A DNA stretch of 64,000 nucleotides from Laguncularia racemosa. Lineage: Eukaryota; Streptophyta; Magnoliopsida; Myrtales; Combretaceae. Position numbers and translations under genes: made by a program. The notes beneath the pieces are model-generated. The model searched no databases. It saw only the letters and a program-made list of their open reading frames with translations, and was not told where the DNA came from. This document shows positions 12,078 through 22,059 of this stretch, in pieces. The stretch covers positions 1-64,000 of the forward strand of contig JBBMOL010000450.1 in the NCBI GenBank assembly GCA_037954665.1, given 5' to 3'. How positions within the stretch are numbered: the stretch's first letter is position 1; each line of letters starts with the position of its first letter.

Positions 12078-13277
12078 CTAAGGATAGTACATCTTTACAA
12101 CATCTGTGTTAATGGGGTCTCTCAATTCTGGACCATCCATTTGAGTCAATATCAAAGCACCTCCTGACAGAACCTTTTTCACTACATAAGGGCCTTTGTA
12201 GTTTGGGGTAAATTTCCCTCTGGAGTCTTGGGCATTCGGGAGAACCTTCCTTAACACTAGATCTCCCTCTTTGAAGTATCGAGGTCTCATCTTCTTGTTA
12301 AATGCTCGGGCCATTCTTTGTTGGTAACACTGGCCATGACATAGTGCGGTAATTCTTCTTTCATCAATCAGATTCAGCTGATCAAGCCTCTTCTTTACCC
12401 AGTCTGATTCAGTTAACTGAGTTTCTGATAGGATTCTGAATGATGGTATTTCAACTTCAACTGGTAGCACTGCTTCAGTACCATATACCAATGAGTAAGG
12501 GGTGGCTCCCGTAGATGTTCTTATTGAAGTCCTATAAGCCATGAGAGCAAATGGTAACATTTCATGCCAATCTTTGTAAGTTGTTGTCATTTTCTCGATG
12601 ATCTTTTTAATATTCTTGTTGGCTGCTTCTACTACCCCGTTCATTTGAGGTCGGTAGGGAGTTGAATTTCTGTGGTTTATGTGGAATTGTTGACATAAAC
12701 CTGCCATCGATTTGTTGTTGAGATTGGTACCGTTATCGGTGATGATGGACTCAGGAACTCCATATCGAGCTATTATGTCCCTTTTTAAGAAGCGGATTAT
12801 TACCCCCTTTGTAACATTGGTATAGGATGACGCTTCTACCCATTTGGTGAAATAATCAATTGCTACTAGTATGAATCTGTGGCCGTTAGATGCCGTTGGA
12901 GTGATCGGGCCTATTATGTCGATTCCCCACATGGAGAAAGGCCATGGTGCTGATAACAAGTGTAGCTCGTTGGGCGGAGCATTTATCCGGTTTGCATAGA
13001 CTTGACATAGATGACAATGCTTGACATGTTTTATGCAATCTGATTCCATGGTCAACCAATAATATCCTAACCTCATGATTTTTCGGGCCAACATGTAGCC
13101 ATTCATATGAGGTCCACATACTCCCTCATGTACTTCCTTCATCAATTCGCATGCTTCATTTTTGTCCATACATCTCAACAAGGTGGTATCAAATGATCTT
13201 TTGTATAGCATAGACCCACTTAATAGGAAATGGCTTGCTAACCTTCTGAGTGTTCTTTGGTTATTCTTGCTAGCCAT
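12078..13277 (-). CDS. Integrase of Ogre-like element Y
   Basis: An uninterrupted 399-residue frame. N-terminal zinc-binding HHCC: H50, H57, C88, C91. Catalytic core D120 (GIDIIGP), D181 (ITDNGTN) and E217 (GVVEAANKN), giving D-X60-D-X35-E spacing as in retroviral-type integrases. The C-terminus has the gypsy GPY-like stretch (NYKGPYVVKKVLSGGAL). It would insert element cDNA into the chromosome. As pol is one polyprotein, this frame is the surviving C-terminal part rather than a separate gene, and the methionine at its start is incidental. All catalytic residues are present, but the frame upstream is broken, so the element is not autonomous today. Confidence 0.9.
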   Translation of the reverse strand: MASKNNQRTLRRLASHFLLSGSMLYKRSFDTTLLRCMDKNEACELMKEVHEGVCGPHMNGYMLARKIMRLGYYWLTMESDCIKHVKHCHLCQVYANRINAPPNELHLLSAPWPFSMWGIDIIGPITPTASNGHRFILVAIDYFTKWVEASSYTNVTKGVIIRFLKRDIIARYGVPESIITDNGTNLNNKSMAGLCQQFHINHRNSTPYRPQMNGVVEAANKNIKKIIEKMTTTYKDWHEMLPFALMAYRTSIRTSTGATPYSLVYGTEAVLPVEVEIPSFRILSETQLTESDWVKKRLDQLNLIDERRITALCHGQCYQQRMARAFNKKMRPRYFKEGDLVLRKVLPNAQDSRGKFTPNYKGPYVVKKVLSGGALILTQMDGPELRDPINTDVVKMYYP

Positions 13278-13337
13278 TTCAGGGTATTTACTTTCTTGGA
13301 GGAAAGTCTTGATGTCGTGATACCAAGGCTTGTCATC

Positions 13338-14051
13338 TTATACTTTTTCAATGGTTAAACAGTAGGTGGGCCGACTTTCGATGTCTATTTTCATCGGTTG
13401 AACTTCGGCTCCCCTTGTTATCTGGATCATAGATGCTAGTGTGGCTAGTGCATCTGCAAACTGATTCTGAGTTCTCGGGATGTATGTGAAAGTGATTGCC
13501 TTGAATTCTTCAATTAGCTCTGTCAGGTGTTGATGATACGGTACTAGTTTGGGGTCTTTAGTCTTGTATTCCCTTCTTGTTTGTAGTATGATGACTGACG
13601 AATCTCCATATACTTTTAATTCGCGGATTTCCATTTGACAGGCCATTTTGAGGCCAAGAATACATGCTTCATATTTTGCGATATTATTGGTATAGGGAAA
13701 TGTAAGTCTCGTCGCTGTAGGGATTTGAGTGCCATCTGGGGATATCAATACTGCCCTAACCCCGCAACCGAATGCGTTGGCGGCTCCATCGAAAAATAGT
13801 TTCCATTTCGGGTCCTGCTCTACCCCAAAGTCTTCTACCGGTATATCTTCCACTGTTAATATATTTTCATCTGGAAATTGAGCCTGTAGTTCTTGGGAAT
13901 CTGTCTCAACAGGGTGTTCCGCTAATTGGTCGGCTAAGGCTTGCCCTTTCATCGAGTTCTGATTTATGTATGTGATGTCGAACTTGAATAGGAGCATTTG
14001 CCACTTAGAGATTCTCCCTATCAGAGCTGGCTTCTCTGCCAAGTATTTCAA
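13338..14051 (-). CDS. RNase H region of Y pol, with second (archaeal-type) RNase H
   Basis: 237 residues. The first part (1-50) includes GRISKWQMLLFKFDITYI and KGQALADQLAEHP, the end of the RT-linked RNase H. From residue 83 a second domain reads WKLFFDGAAN, with D88, E128 (IAKYEACILGLK), D150 (VYGDSS) and D200 (NQFADALATLAS), the four acidic residues of an active RNase H. Two RNase H domains in a row are a hallmark of the Tat/Ogre lineage. A stop (TAA on the minus strand, near 13337) separates this from integrase. Confidence 0.85.
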   Translation of the reverse strand: MKYLAEKPALIGRISKWQMLLFKFDITYINQNSMKGQALADQLAEHPVETDSQELQAQFPDENILTVEDIPVEDFGVEQDPKWKLFFDGAANAFGCGVRAVLISPDGTQIPTATRLTFPYTNNIAKYEACILGLKMACQMEIRELKVYGDSSVIILQTRREYKTKDPKLVPYHQHLTELIEEFKAITFTYIPRTQNQFADALATLASMIQITRGAEVQPMKIDIESRPTYCLTIEKV

Positions 14052-15093
14052 GGGATCATGCTTTGTCAGCAGCTCAATATGGTAGTAAAGGGTGTATTGC
14101 CTTAGTCAATGCATGACCCAGATTAAAGTACAACACGTCTTCTCCACCTCTGAGTATCTCTGTTCCCCATCTGTGAACTTTTTGCTCAGATAATATATGG
14201 AACGCTCTCTTCCCTCGTCATCTTTCTACCCTAGCACACATCCCATGGATTCAGGGAGTATAGTGAGGTATAAGAATAAAGGGCTTTCCTTGCTTCGGGA
14301 CTATCAAGACCAGAGGTTTTATAAGATAGTCTTTGATTGTCTTGAATGCCTCTTCGCATTCGTCGTCCCATTCTATTGTGGCGTTCTTCTTCAACAGATG
14401 GAATAATGGCCGGCATTTGTCGGTGAGCTATGAGATAAAACGAGCTATATAATTTAATCTTCCCAGCAAGCTTCTCACTTCTTTAACGGAGCGTGGGGAA
14501 GGTAACTCTAATATAGACTTTACCTTATCAAGGTCAATTTTAATCCCTTCCTAGCTTATGACAAACCCTAACAATTTCCCCGTTATGACCCCGAAAGTGC
14601 ATTTCTCTGGGTTTAACTTGAGCTGAAATTTTCTCAGTCGTTTAAACAATTTCCTTAGGATATCCATATGGCTTTTTCCTTCTTTGGATTTGGCTATCAT
14701 GTCGTCGACATATACTTTAACCTCTCGATGCATCATGTCGTGAAGTATTGCGACCATGGCTCTTTGATACGTTGCCTCAGCGTTTTTCAAACCGAAGGGC
14801 ATGACTTTGTAACAGAAAGTTTCCCCACGTTGTGATGAAAGTTGTTTTGGTTTTATCTTCTTCAGCCATTTTTATTTGATTATATCCTGAGAAACCGTCC
14901 ATGAATGAGAAAAGATGATTTCCCGCAGTGTTGTCTACCAGAAAATCAATGTGAGGTAGGGGAAGTTATCCTTTGGCGTAGCTTGGTTTAAGTCCCGAAG
15001 TCTAGCATACACGTACTTTTCCATTCTTTTTCATAACGGGGACTATATTTGCTACCCATTATGGGTAGTCGGATACTTCAATGAACCCTACTT
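14052..15093 (-). pseudogene. Reverse transcriptase and RT-linked RNase H of element Y, frameshifted
   Basis: On the minus strand, 14802-14551 reads MPFGLKNAEATYQRAM and then VKVYVDDMIAKSK; the YVDD catalytic motif is intact. Downstream (14500-14060) RSLLGRLNYIARFI and FHLLKKNATIEWDDECEEAF mark the RT thumb and the first RNase H, but in changing frames. Upstream (15090-14805) the fingers region can be traced only in pieces. The enzyme would copy element RNA into cDNA; the frameshifts make this copy inactive. Confidence 0.85.
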
Positions 15094-15529
15094 CTAGCAG
15101 TTTCTTGACTTAATCTTTAGCAAGATGTCAGGCCTAAATCTTCTCAGTTTTTGTTTTTTAGGTTTGACATCTTCCCTTGTGGGAAGCCTATGAACCACTA
15201 TCGATTGGTGTAGCCCTGACATGTTACCATATGACCAGGCAAACACATCCGCATATTCCGTTAATAGCTCGGCTATCTCACATTTTTGCTCGGCACTCAA
15301 ACTGGTCCCGATTTTGAGGTTTTTAGGTTTTTCCATGCTTCCTAAATTTACTGTCTCCATAAGCTCGTCGATCGAAATTCCGCTTTGTTCATGTTTTTGC
15401 CAATTTTCTTGTATTATTTCATGGTCTAGGCTATCGCCTTTAACAACTGACCCAACAGCGTTGGAAACGATATCAGCGTTTTTATTTTCAACCTGCGCGA
15501 AATATCCCTGATGTTCAATGGTAGGAGAT
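15094..15529 (-). pseudogene. N-terminal part of the Y RT exon, after the intron
   Basis: The minus-strand frame includes GYFAQVENKNADIVSNAVGS, SISIDELMETVNLG-like linker sequence, AELLTEYADVFAWSYGNM and IVVHRLPTREDVKPKKQKLR, the canonical lead-in to Ogre/Tat RT. The frame ends at a stop just before the RT fingers. I start it at 15529 because a strong 3' splice site precedes that base. The 24 residues upstream in the same open frame are hydrophobic and look like read-through of the intron. Confidence 0.75.
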
Positions 15530-15716
15530 CTGAATAACATAAAAGTGAAAGCATATATATAAGACGAAAACAAACTGTAATTGAATTTGATAAAGAGTCT
15601 CAATAAAATTTGCTTAATAATTTTTCTCTACTTTCGAGCTAACCTAGCGCTACTGATAGGATAACAAAACCAATTGTTCAGAGCCGGATGCTGATTGGAC
15701 GTGCGGGGGATTGACA
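15530..15716 (-). other. 3' part of the Ogre-type intron
   Basis: On the minus strand a pyrimidine-rich CTTTCACTTTTATGTTATTCAG ends at 15530, directly before the RT-leading exon. Ogre elements are known to carry an intron ahead of RT. The 5' splice site and the rest of the intron are lost where element Z begins. Confidence 0.6.
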
Positions 15717-16166
15717 GGGATCTTTGTTAATACGGTTAGAATTAGGAGTTAGTGATTTTGGAAGAAACATTAACTTAGTGTTAGATGCCCCGCGGATCAG
15801 AGATAATCAGTACTCATTAATTAGTTTTCTAAGGATTGAAGTTGCATAGTAATTAGATGAGTAGTAAGAGTGGGGTACGCGTTGGAACATTGAATTTGAT
15901 AATTTAACTCATTGTTTAATATCCATTGATTTCATTTCTATTAGATAATTTAGTTTAATTTAGGTAATTTGGTTAAATCAATTCACCTCGAAATTGTGCG
16001 GTTAGATAGTCGGTTTTGAGGTTAGTATTAGTACTTGTAGATCCCTGAGGGAACGTATCGTGCTTAAATCTATATACTGTAATCGATAGGTGCACTTGCT
16101 AATTGATCGCAAGGAAGAGTCGGAGTAAAAAGGATTTTAATTTGTATGATTGCGATTCAATCAACA
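15717..16166 (+). repeat. 5' LTR remnant of element Z
   Basis: Bases 15717-15820 match 27711-27815 in the Z 3' LTR almost base for base. The segment then continues to ...AATCAACA, seven bases before the PBS. Only the last 450 bases of the LTR remain; the promoter part is gone. The left join to Ogre intron sequence is at about 15716. Confidence 0.8.
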
Positions 16167-16172
16167 AGTTTT

Positions 16173-16190
16173 TGGCGCCGTTGCCGGGGA
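16173..16190 (+). other. Primer-binding site of element Z
   Basis: TGGCGCCGTTGCCGGGGA is the PBS typical of Athila-lineage elements. It sits just after the LTR end and about 120 bases before the gag start. Confidence 0.9.
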
Positions 16191-16310
16191 TCGGCGATAT
16201 TAAGAACACTAAACGCTGACTAATCTAACCATTTCTTCTCTTATCATTTGTTATCCTTGGTTTTACTTTCTTATAAAGGGAACTAATTAAATTGGTTTCC
16301 TCAGCAGTTT

Positions 16311-17989
16311 ATGACAAGGAGTTCTTCTTCTAAACTCCTTGAATTCGACCCAGAGATTGATCGGACAATCAGAAGGAAATTAAAGAGTGCTGAACCTGCT
16401 GTGAGTGAAGAGGAATATGTTGCTGGTGAGAGTGAGAATTCAGTAGATAAGAACAGTCAATATTGAACAGCAGCGAATTCATTTGAAGCAATGCGGACGA
16501 ACGTAAGACCATGGTTCAGTACGCTAGGCCTACTTTGGGTAGTACCGGATCGTGTATAGTGATGCTGCAATAGAGGCCAACAACTTTGAAGTCAAGGCCT
16601 CTACAATAATATGATCCACAATCAATGCCAATTTGATGGATTACCTGACGAGGACCCCCATGCTCTATTCAGATTTCCTAGACATCTGTGTTACCGTTAA
16701 ACAGAACGGGGTGTTCGATGAGGCACTAAAAGTTGCGTTCTGTTTCCTTTCACTTTGAGAGGAAAAGCGAGGCAGTGGTTCAGTTTTTGGACCGAGACTC
16801 CATCACGACTTGGACCCAGCTGGCGGAAACATTTTTGGACTATTACTTTCTGCCTTCTAAAATGCCAGGTTGAGGAATGATATCACACGTTCCTCGTTGG
16901 AAAATGAGCCACTCCATGAAGCTTGGTTGCGATTTAAGGACTTGCTTAGGTGGTGCCCACACCACCAATGCCTAACTGGTTGCAAGCCTCAACTTTCTAT
17001 AATGGGCTTGACTATCCGACGCGACAAACCATCGATGCTGCTGCTGGTGGCACACTCGATGTCAAGACTCATGAAGAGACTTTAGAATTGTTTGAGAACA
17101 TGGCCAAGAACAACCATCAATGGAGAAACACCAGAGTAAGACCGAGAGTGGCAGGTGTTCATGAAGTGGATATGATGACCACCATTGCGGCAAAGGTCGA
17201 TGCTCTAGCTAGAAAGGTCGATGGGATGGCAATGTTTGCACCACCCCTATATTATCCAACCGATTCATCAACCGATTTCATGGCACAAGGGACTACAGGG
17301 CAGATTGATTATGTAGGTAACCCTACAAGGCCTCAGAACAACCCTTACAACAATACCTATAATCCGGGTTGGCGCAATCACCCTAATTTTTCATGGAGTA
17401 ATCCACAATTCCCTCAGGGCAATGCACCTGCACCGGGATTCCAAAGGCCTCCTCCACCACCTCTTCCAGAAAAGAAGTCCAATCTAGAGGACATGATCTC
17501 CAAGTTCATCTAAACATCCGAGCAACGCCAACAATCCACAGAGGCAGCTCTAAGGAATCATGAGGCATCCATTCATAACTTGGAAACTCAGGTGGGTCAG
17601 ATAGCAAAATTGCTTTCAGAAAGACCGTAATGATCCTTGCCTGGAAACACCGAACCCAATCCTCGAGAACAGGTAAAGGCAGTGACTCTAAGGAGCGGTA
17701 AGGAATTGCAATCTGACACTATTGGAGTGCAAGGGGTTGCGCTTGAAAAAGGGGTTGAGAAGAAAGAAGAAGGGGGTGCTGAGAAGGAACATGGGGCTGA
17801 GGAGATCAAAGAGAAAGAGTGTGTTCAAGGGAAAGTTAAAGCATCCACTGTTCAGCCATATAAGCCTCCAATTTCGTATCCGGGACGTTTGAAAAAGGAT
17901 AAGGAGCAAGAGCACTTCGGTAAGTTTCTAAACTTGTTTAAACAATTACATATCAACATACCGTTTGTGGAAGCTCTTGCGCAAATGCC
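16311..17989 (+). pseudogene. Athila-type gag of element Z, frameshifted and interrupted
   Basis: It starts MTRSSSSKLLEFDPEIDRTI, the usual Athila gag N-terminus. The capsid part is shifted between frames: 16640-16860 keeps NANLMDYL and DICVTVKQNGVFDEALK. The frame from 16950 reads YNGLDYPTRQTIDAAAGGT and then KVDALARKVDGMA, with a proline/asparagine-rich linker. From 17637 comes EQVKAVTLRSGKEL and LFKQLHINIPFVEALAQMP, the conserved gag end just before protease. Frameshifts lie near 16870-16950 and 17510-17640. Family W LTR sequence interrupts it at 17990. Confidence 0.85.
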
Positions 17990-19466
17990 TGATAGAGCCA
18001 TTTTATACTCAATCTTTATAGTATAAATTGTTAATTATTATTGATTTTATAGAAATCATAAGGAAATGGTACTTTAATTATATCATCGTGATAAATCAGG
18101 TTAAATGGAGTCAAGGGATGCTAATTCAAGTATTTTAGAGGTCATTTACAACTGGATCAAGACAAGAAATTACACCACCGGAGGAAGCACGGTTTGAGGC
18201 ACGGCCAAGTTTCAAACCGTGTTACACACTGGACAAGAAGGCGAAAATGAGGACTTTGAACAGAGAGAGACACGGCTTAAGGCACGGCCGTGGTGGAACC
18301 CGTGGGAGAAACCGTGCTTGAAGCCGTGGTGGAAGATAGATGTGCCAAGGAAAAGAAAGTGTGGAACATCAACAAGATGAAGACCCACTTGAAATCTAGC
18401 CGTGGGTGTAACCGTGGTACACACTGGACACGGATGAAGACTTGAGATTATGCACCGATGAAGGCACGGCTTGAAATCTGGCCGTGTGTCGAACCGTGGT
18501 TACACTGGGCGTGGATGAAGACTTGAAGAATATGCACAGGGGATGGCACGGCTTGATCCCACGGCCGTGTTGTTGAGGCGTGCCAGGCAGACGAATCTTC
18601 ACTTCTCGAAATCTACTTGGAAAAGGAAAGATATTTTCGTATCTTGCTAGCAAAAGATCACATGCTATCCATCTAATAGTTAAAATAGAGACAATCCTAG
18701 AGGGTTAGAACAACTTTTGAACTTTGGAATTTGAAATCACCTTGGAGACAGAAGGAACGAGGGGCAGAGTAAGCAACCGGGTTCATTATGTTTCTATCTT
18801 TATTTTCGTTTTATTGATGAACATGTGTAGCTAAGCTACTTTTCTAGCCAAAGGGTCATAGATGTTTAATTCTCCCGAATTGTGAGGTCTAATTGACTTG
18901 TATTTTTTTATTCTTTGCTTCGGGTATTCATATATCTTCTAATCGTTTTGTCCTTATTATCTTTGTTGATTGGTATGAATATAGCTCTTCTACTCAATTA
19001 GCAAGTTAATATATTGTCAACTAGCACGTCAAATCCGTAATTGTTTGATTGTTCTAGTCTTAGTGACGCAATAAACATGTTTGGTTATAAAAGAGATGAT
19101 CGAATTCATGTTATGGAGGTATGTGATCATGTTTAAATAGGTTATCTTATAATTTACTGGCATGAATTGGTAGTCTCTCTAGATCTTAATGCTATTGATA
19201 GATTAAATCCTAAGCGCTTGTCTAAGGGTTGTTTAATCAATAAGAGAAATAATTCAAAGCGCTTGTCGGAGGTTATCGAGGAAGTAAGGAGAGATAGGTT
19301 GTTAGAGCTTGTTAATAACCATAACCAATTTATCTAGAACAAGAATAGAGAACATTTGCATCGATGATCAATTCCTAGAATTAAACCATCTTGATTCCTT
19401 TGGCTAGGCATTTTTATCAATATACAACTTTCTTAACTTGTTTTAACTTTGTTCAATTCACAAACC

Positions 19467-19468
<2 letters not shown>
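17990..19468 (+). repeat. LTR of family W, plus orientation, right end lost
   Basis: It begins TGATAGAGCCATTTTATACTC and is, reversed, the same sequence as 26449 down to about 24960. It carries ACACGG/CCGTG repeats (18180-18580). The TATA box of its relative (TATAAATAG) is decayed here (TTAAAATAG near 18680). It ends in the poly-C block, so the last 150 or so bases are missing. The upstream pentamer is ATGCC; the far side cannot be checked because of the artefact. Confidence 0.8.
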
Positions 19469-19528
<60 letters not shown>

Positions 19529-19557
19529 TTTTTCCCCTTTTTTTTTTTTTTTCCCCA

Positions 19558-19599
<42 letters not shown>

Positions 19600-19634
19600 C
19601 CCCCCCCCCCCCCCCCCAAAAACCCCCCCCCCCC

Positions 19635-19674
<40 letters not shown>

Positions 19675-19678
19675 TTTT

Positions 19679-19722
<44 letters not shown>

Positions 19723-19856
19723 GCCCCCCCCCCCCCCCCCCCCCCCCTTTTTTTTTTCCTTAAATTTTAAAAATTAAACCCCTATTTGGCGCCTTTTTCC
19801 CCCTGAAATTTTTTTTGGGGTAAAAAATTTTTTTTTTTGGGGGGTGGGGTTTAATC
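19469..19856. other. Poly-C/T low-complexity block, probable assembly or base-calling artefact
   Basis: About 280 bases of almost pure C with short runs of T, A and G, followed by homopolymer-stuttered sequence to about 19856. It interrupts a W LTR on the left and the Z protease on the right. It does not resemble a biological repeat: there is no unit, and runs of T, A and G appear as smears. Expected W LTR end, Z gag end and protease active site (a few hundred bases at least) are missing here. Confidence 0.85.
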
Positions 19857-20745
19857 CCCAAACCTGATGCCATACTCATTGTTCAAGCAACTGAACTTGG
19901 GAGAGCCAAAGCAAACGAGGATGAGTCTGTAACTGGCAGATCGTTCGATCAAAGTCCCTAGAGGAATCATTGAGGACGTCCTGGTTAAGGTAGAAAACTT
20001 TATCTTCCCTGTTGATTTTGTAATCCTTGATATGGATGCAGATGTGGAGGTCCCGCTGATCTTAGGACGACCATTTTTGGCCACTGCAAGAGCTGTGATT
20101 GATGTGGCGGATGGAAGATTAGTTTTGAGAATAGGGGAGGATGAACTAGTGGTGAGAATCCCAGCAGCACTGAAACAAACTTTGAATGCCGACGATACAT
20201 GTTATGCTATAGATTGTGTTGACAGGTCGGTAATGAGTGTTATGCAAGAGTTGATGTGTAGAGATCCTCTTGAATTAAGTTTGATAGCGGATGATGATGA
20301 AGTGAGTGAAAATGTGGGGATTCAAAATGTGAAAGCTCATTTGAGAGCTTGTGAGGAAGTAGTTTGTAGAAAGGGGTTTGAGAAGATTGGGGTCAGTGAG
20401 GAAGGAAGATTGAAACCGTCGGTTAAGGAACCCCCAGAACTTGAGTTGAAGCAACTCCCTGAGTACCTTGAATATGCCTTTTTGGAGGCCGATTCTAAAC
20501 TCCCTGTCATTATTTCAGCTGGTTTGACAAGGGAGCAAAGGGATAGCTTACTAAGGGTCTTGAAGGAGCACAAGAGTGCTCTTGCTCGGAAGATATCTGA
20601 TATAAAGGGTATTAGTCCTTCGTTTTGCACCCATAAGATCCTGTTGGAGGAGGATTTCAAACTTGTGGTGCAACCTCAAAGAAGGTTAAACCCTAACAAG
20701 AAAGAGGGCCAAGAGGAGTTTAGACTCCACCCTCTGGTGACTTAA
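19857..20745 (+). pseudogene. Athila-type protease and stub of RT (element Z)
   Basis: It resumes at NLMPYSLFKQLNLGEPKQTR, just after where the protease active site should be. An in-frame stop lies near 19930. The open frame from 20032 gives VPLILGRPFLATARAVIDV, and then LLEEDFKLVVQPQRRLNP, the few residues that precede the RT domain. It then runs into unrelated residues and a stop at 20745. RT, RNase H and integrase are absent, and the post-pol motif GTTAAACAAAAGCGCTT follows at 20779. The clean cut suggests an internal deletion derivative that lived on other copies' enzymes. Confidence 0.85.
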
Positions 20746-20959
20746 TCACAAGGAGCTTCATTTCGTTGAGCAAACGACGTTAAACAAAAGCGCTTGATGG
20801 GAGGCAACCCATGCAATTAGGTAAGTTTCATTTTTGTTTTGAGTTATCACCATATTTGTTTTTCTTTTTCCAAAGTTTTGCAGAGGAGTATTTATGAAGA
20901 AGCTTTTTGAGGAGATGGACTTCAAGAAATAATCAAGAGAAGGAAAATTTTAACCTTCA

Positions 20960-21325
20960 GGAGACACACGGATGAAATACACGGGCGTGTATTGCGCCCG
21001 TGTAGAGAGAACGGTGACCCACAGAGTAATACACGGTCAAAACACATGCCCGTGTTTCTTAACCGTGTATACAAGGAAATTTTGAACAAGGTAGACACGG
21101 CTAAGGGAAACGGCCGTTTATCAAATCCGTGTATGGGGAGCGAGCCACAGAGGAATACACGGTCCGGACACACGGGCGTGTGTCCGACCGTGCATGAGAG
21201 GTAAGTTTTCTAACTAGAAGTCAGAGGGGTACACGGTTGTATAATACGACCGTGTGTTATACCCGTGCTTTCGCAGCTTAGGCCTATACACGGGCGCATT
21301 ACACGCCCGTGTATGGGGACCGTGT
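20960..21325 (+). repeat. Array of six ACACGG...CCGTGT palindrome units (internal, Z)
   Basis: Each unit of 45-65 bases has an outer ACACGG ... CCGTGT inverted pair, and most have an inner near-palindrome such as ACACGGGCGTGT. Cores occur near 20980, 21040, 21105, 21165, 21245 and 21300. Spacers between cores are not conserved, so the palindromes are the repeated entity. The array ends about 10 bases before a TATA-like box. Both strands give short ORFs across it, which are shadows. Confidence 0.8.
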
Positions 21326-21334
21326 GTGTTCGGG

Positions 21335-21342
21335 TATTTATA
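21335..21342 (+). promoter_or_regulatory. Possible internal promoter for the env-like ORF (TATA-like)
   Basis: TATTTATA is followed by a pyrimidine-rich stretch with CATTTTCAG and CTCTCATC, which could be a start region. It lies between the palindrome array and a good splice donor at 21462. This is inference from order and sequence only. Confidence 0.35.
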
Positions 21343-21461
21343 CCCTTTTTGATAACCGTACCCCTCATTTTCAGTACACTCTCATCTACATATCTTTTCT
21401 CTCTATACATCATTCACTTTCCATTCCCTTGTTGGTTTCCTTCTCCCATTGCTTTGACAAG

Positions 21462-22059
21462 GTAAGATCTTTCTCATTCTTTTTCCTTTCTCTTGCTTCC
21501 CTCTCTATTTTCTCACTCAATGTCAGATTTCCATGTGAATGTGGCATGTTATGACATGTGGAGGATAATGAAACCTTAGGGCTTTTGTTTATCTGAGTAT
21601 GGATGATGTTTTTCATGCGATTTGTGAAGTTTTTCCATTCTCCATTGCTCGATAGCTGTTTGGATTAGAAAATCTAGGGTTTCGAACCGTTCATGCGTGA
21701 TCCTTTGTGATTGGAACGTATTTTGGATTGCATGCTAAAGGGATGTTTGCTTTAAGCACCATTAGTGCATGTGATTGATGATTCTCTCGTAATTTCTTGC
21801 AATACACTGCTGTTTATGAGTTGTTTTTCAAATTTTGGCGGGGATTTTCTGATATACACGACTACAATACACTCCCGTGCCCAAGAATCGTGTATGATAC
21901 TGTGAACCTTAATTTTGATGATTTTGCATGCTTCCGTGATGCTAATGGTGGAGTTCCTTGTTTGCGATGTGGTTATTTGATGTATTACCTACGGGCTTTG
22001 TTTGTTTTAGACTCTTTTATTCTTGGTATGATCAGGTTCTGCTTATTTCCCTTGACAAG
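21462..22059 (+). other. Possible intron in the leader of the env-like ORF
   Basis: The donor ACAAG|GTAAGAT at 21461/21462 is near-consensus. The acceptor TGCTTATTTCCCTTGACAAG ends at 22059, directly before ATG at 22060. The same word TTGACAAG sits on both exon edges. Splicing would bring the ORF start close to the cap. Not proven without RNA data. Confidence 0.4.

Noticed and set aside
18212..18653. Minus-strand ORFs with HHGFKHGFSHGFHHG-type repeats (also at 25965-26222)
   Set aside because: They lie in the W LTR palindrome-rich block and repeat only because the DNA motif repeats; both W copies show them with different interruptions.
19391..19777. Proline-rich and glycine-rich ORFs
   Set aside because: They translate the poly-C/T artefact in three frames; there is no real codon content.
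17985..19871. ATGCC before the left W LTR and ATGCC at 19867-19871 as a target duplication
   Set aside because: The second ATGCC is part of the conserved NLMP codons of the protease, hundreds of bases further along in gag-pol, and the poly-C artefact lies between.
20922..21413. Small ORFs on both strands with HGRV.RPC-like repeats (20922-21173, 20992-21204, 21210-21413), which look like a repeat peptide
   Set aside because: The palindromic ACACGG...CCGTGT units give the same peptide words on both strands. No start context, no conservation of frame between units.
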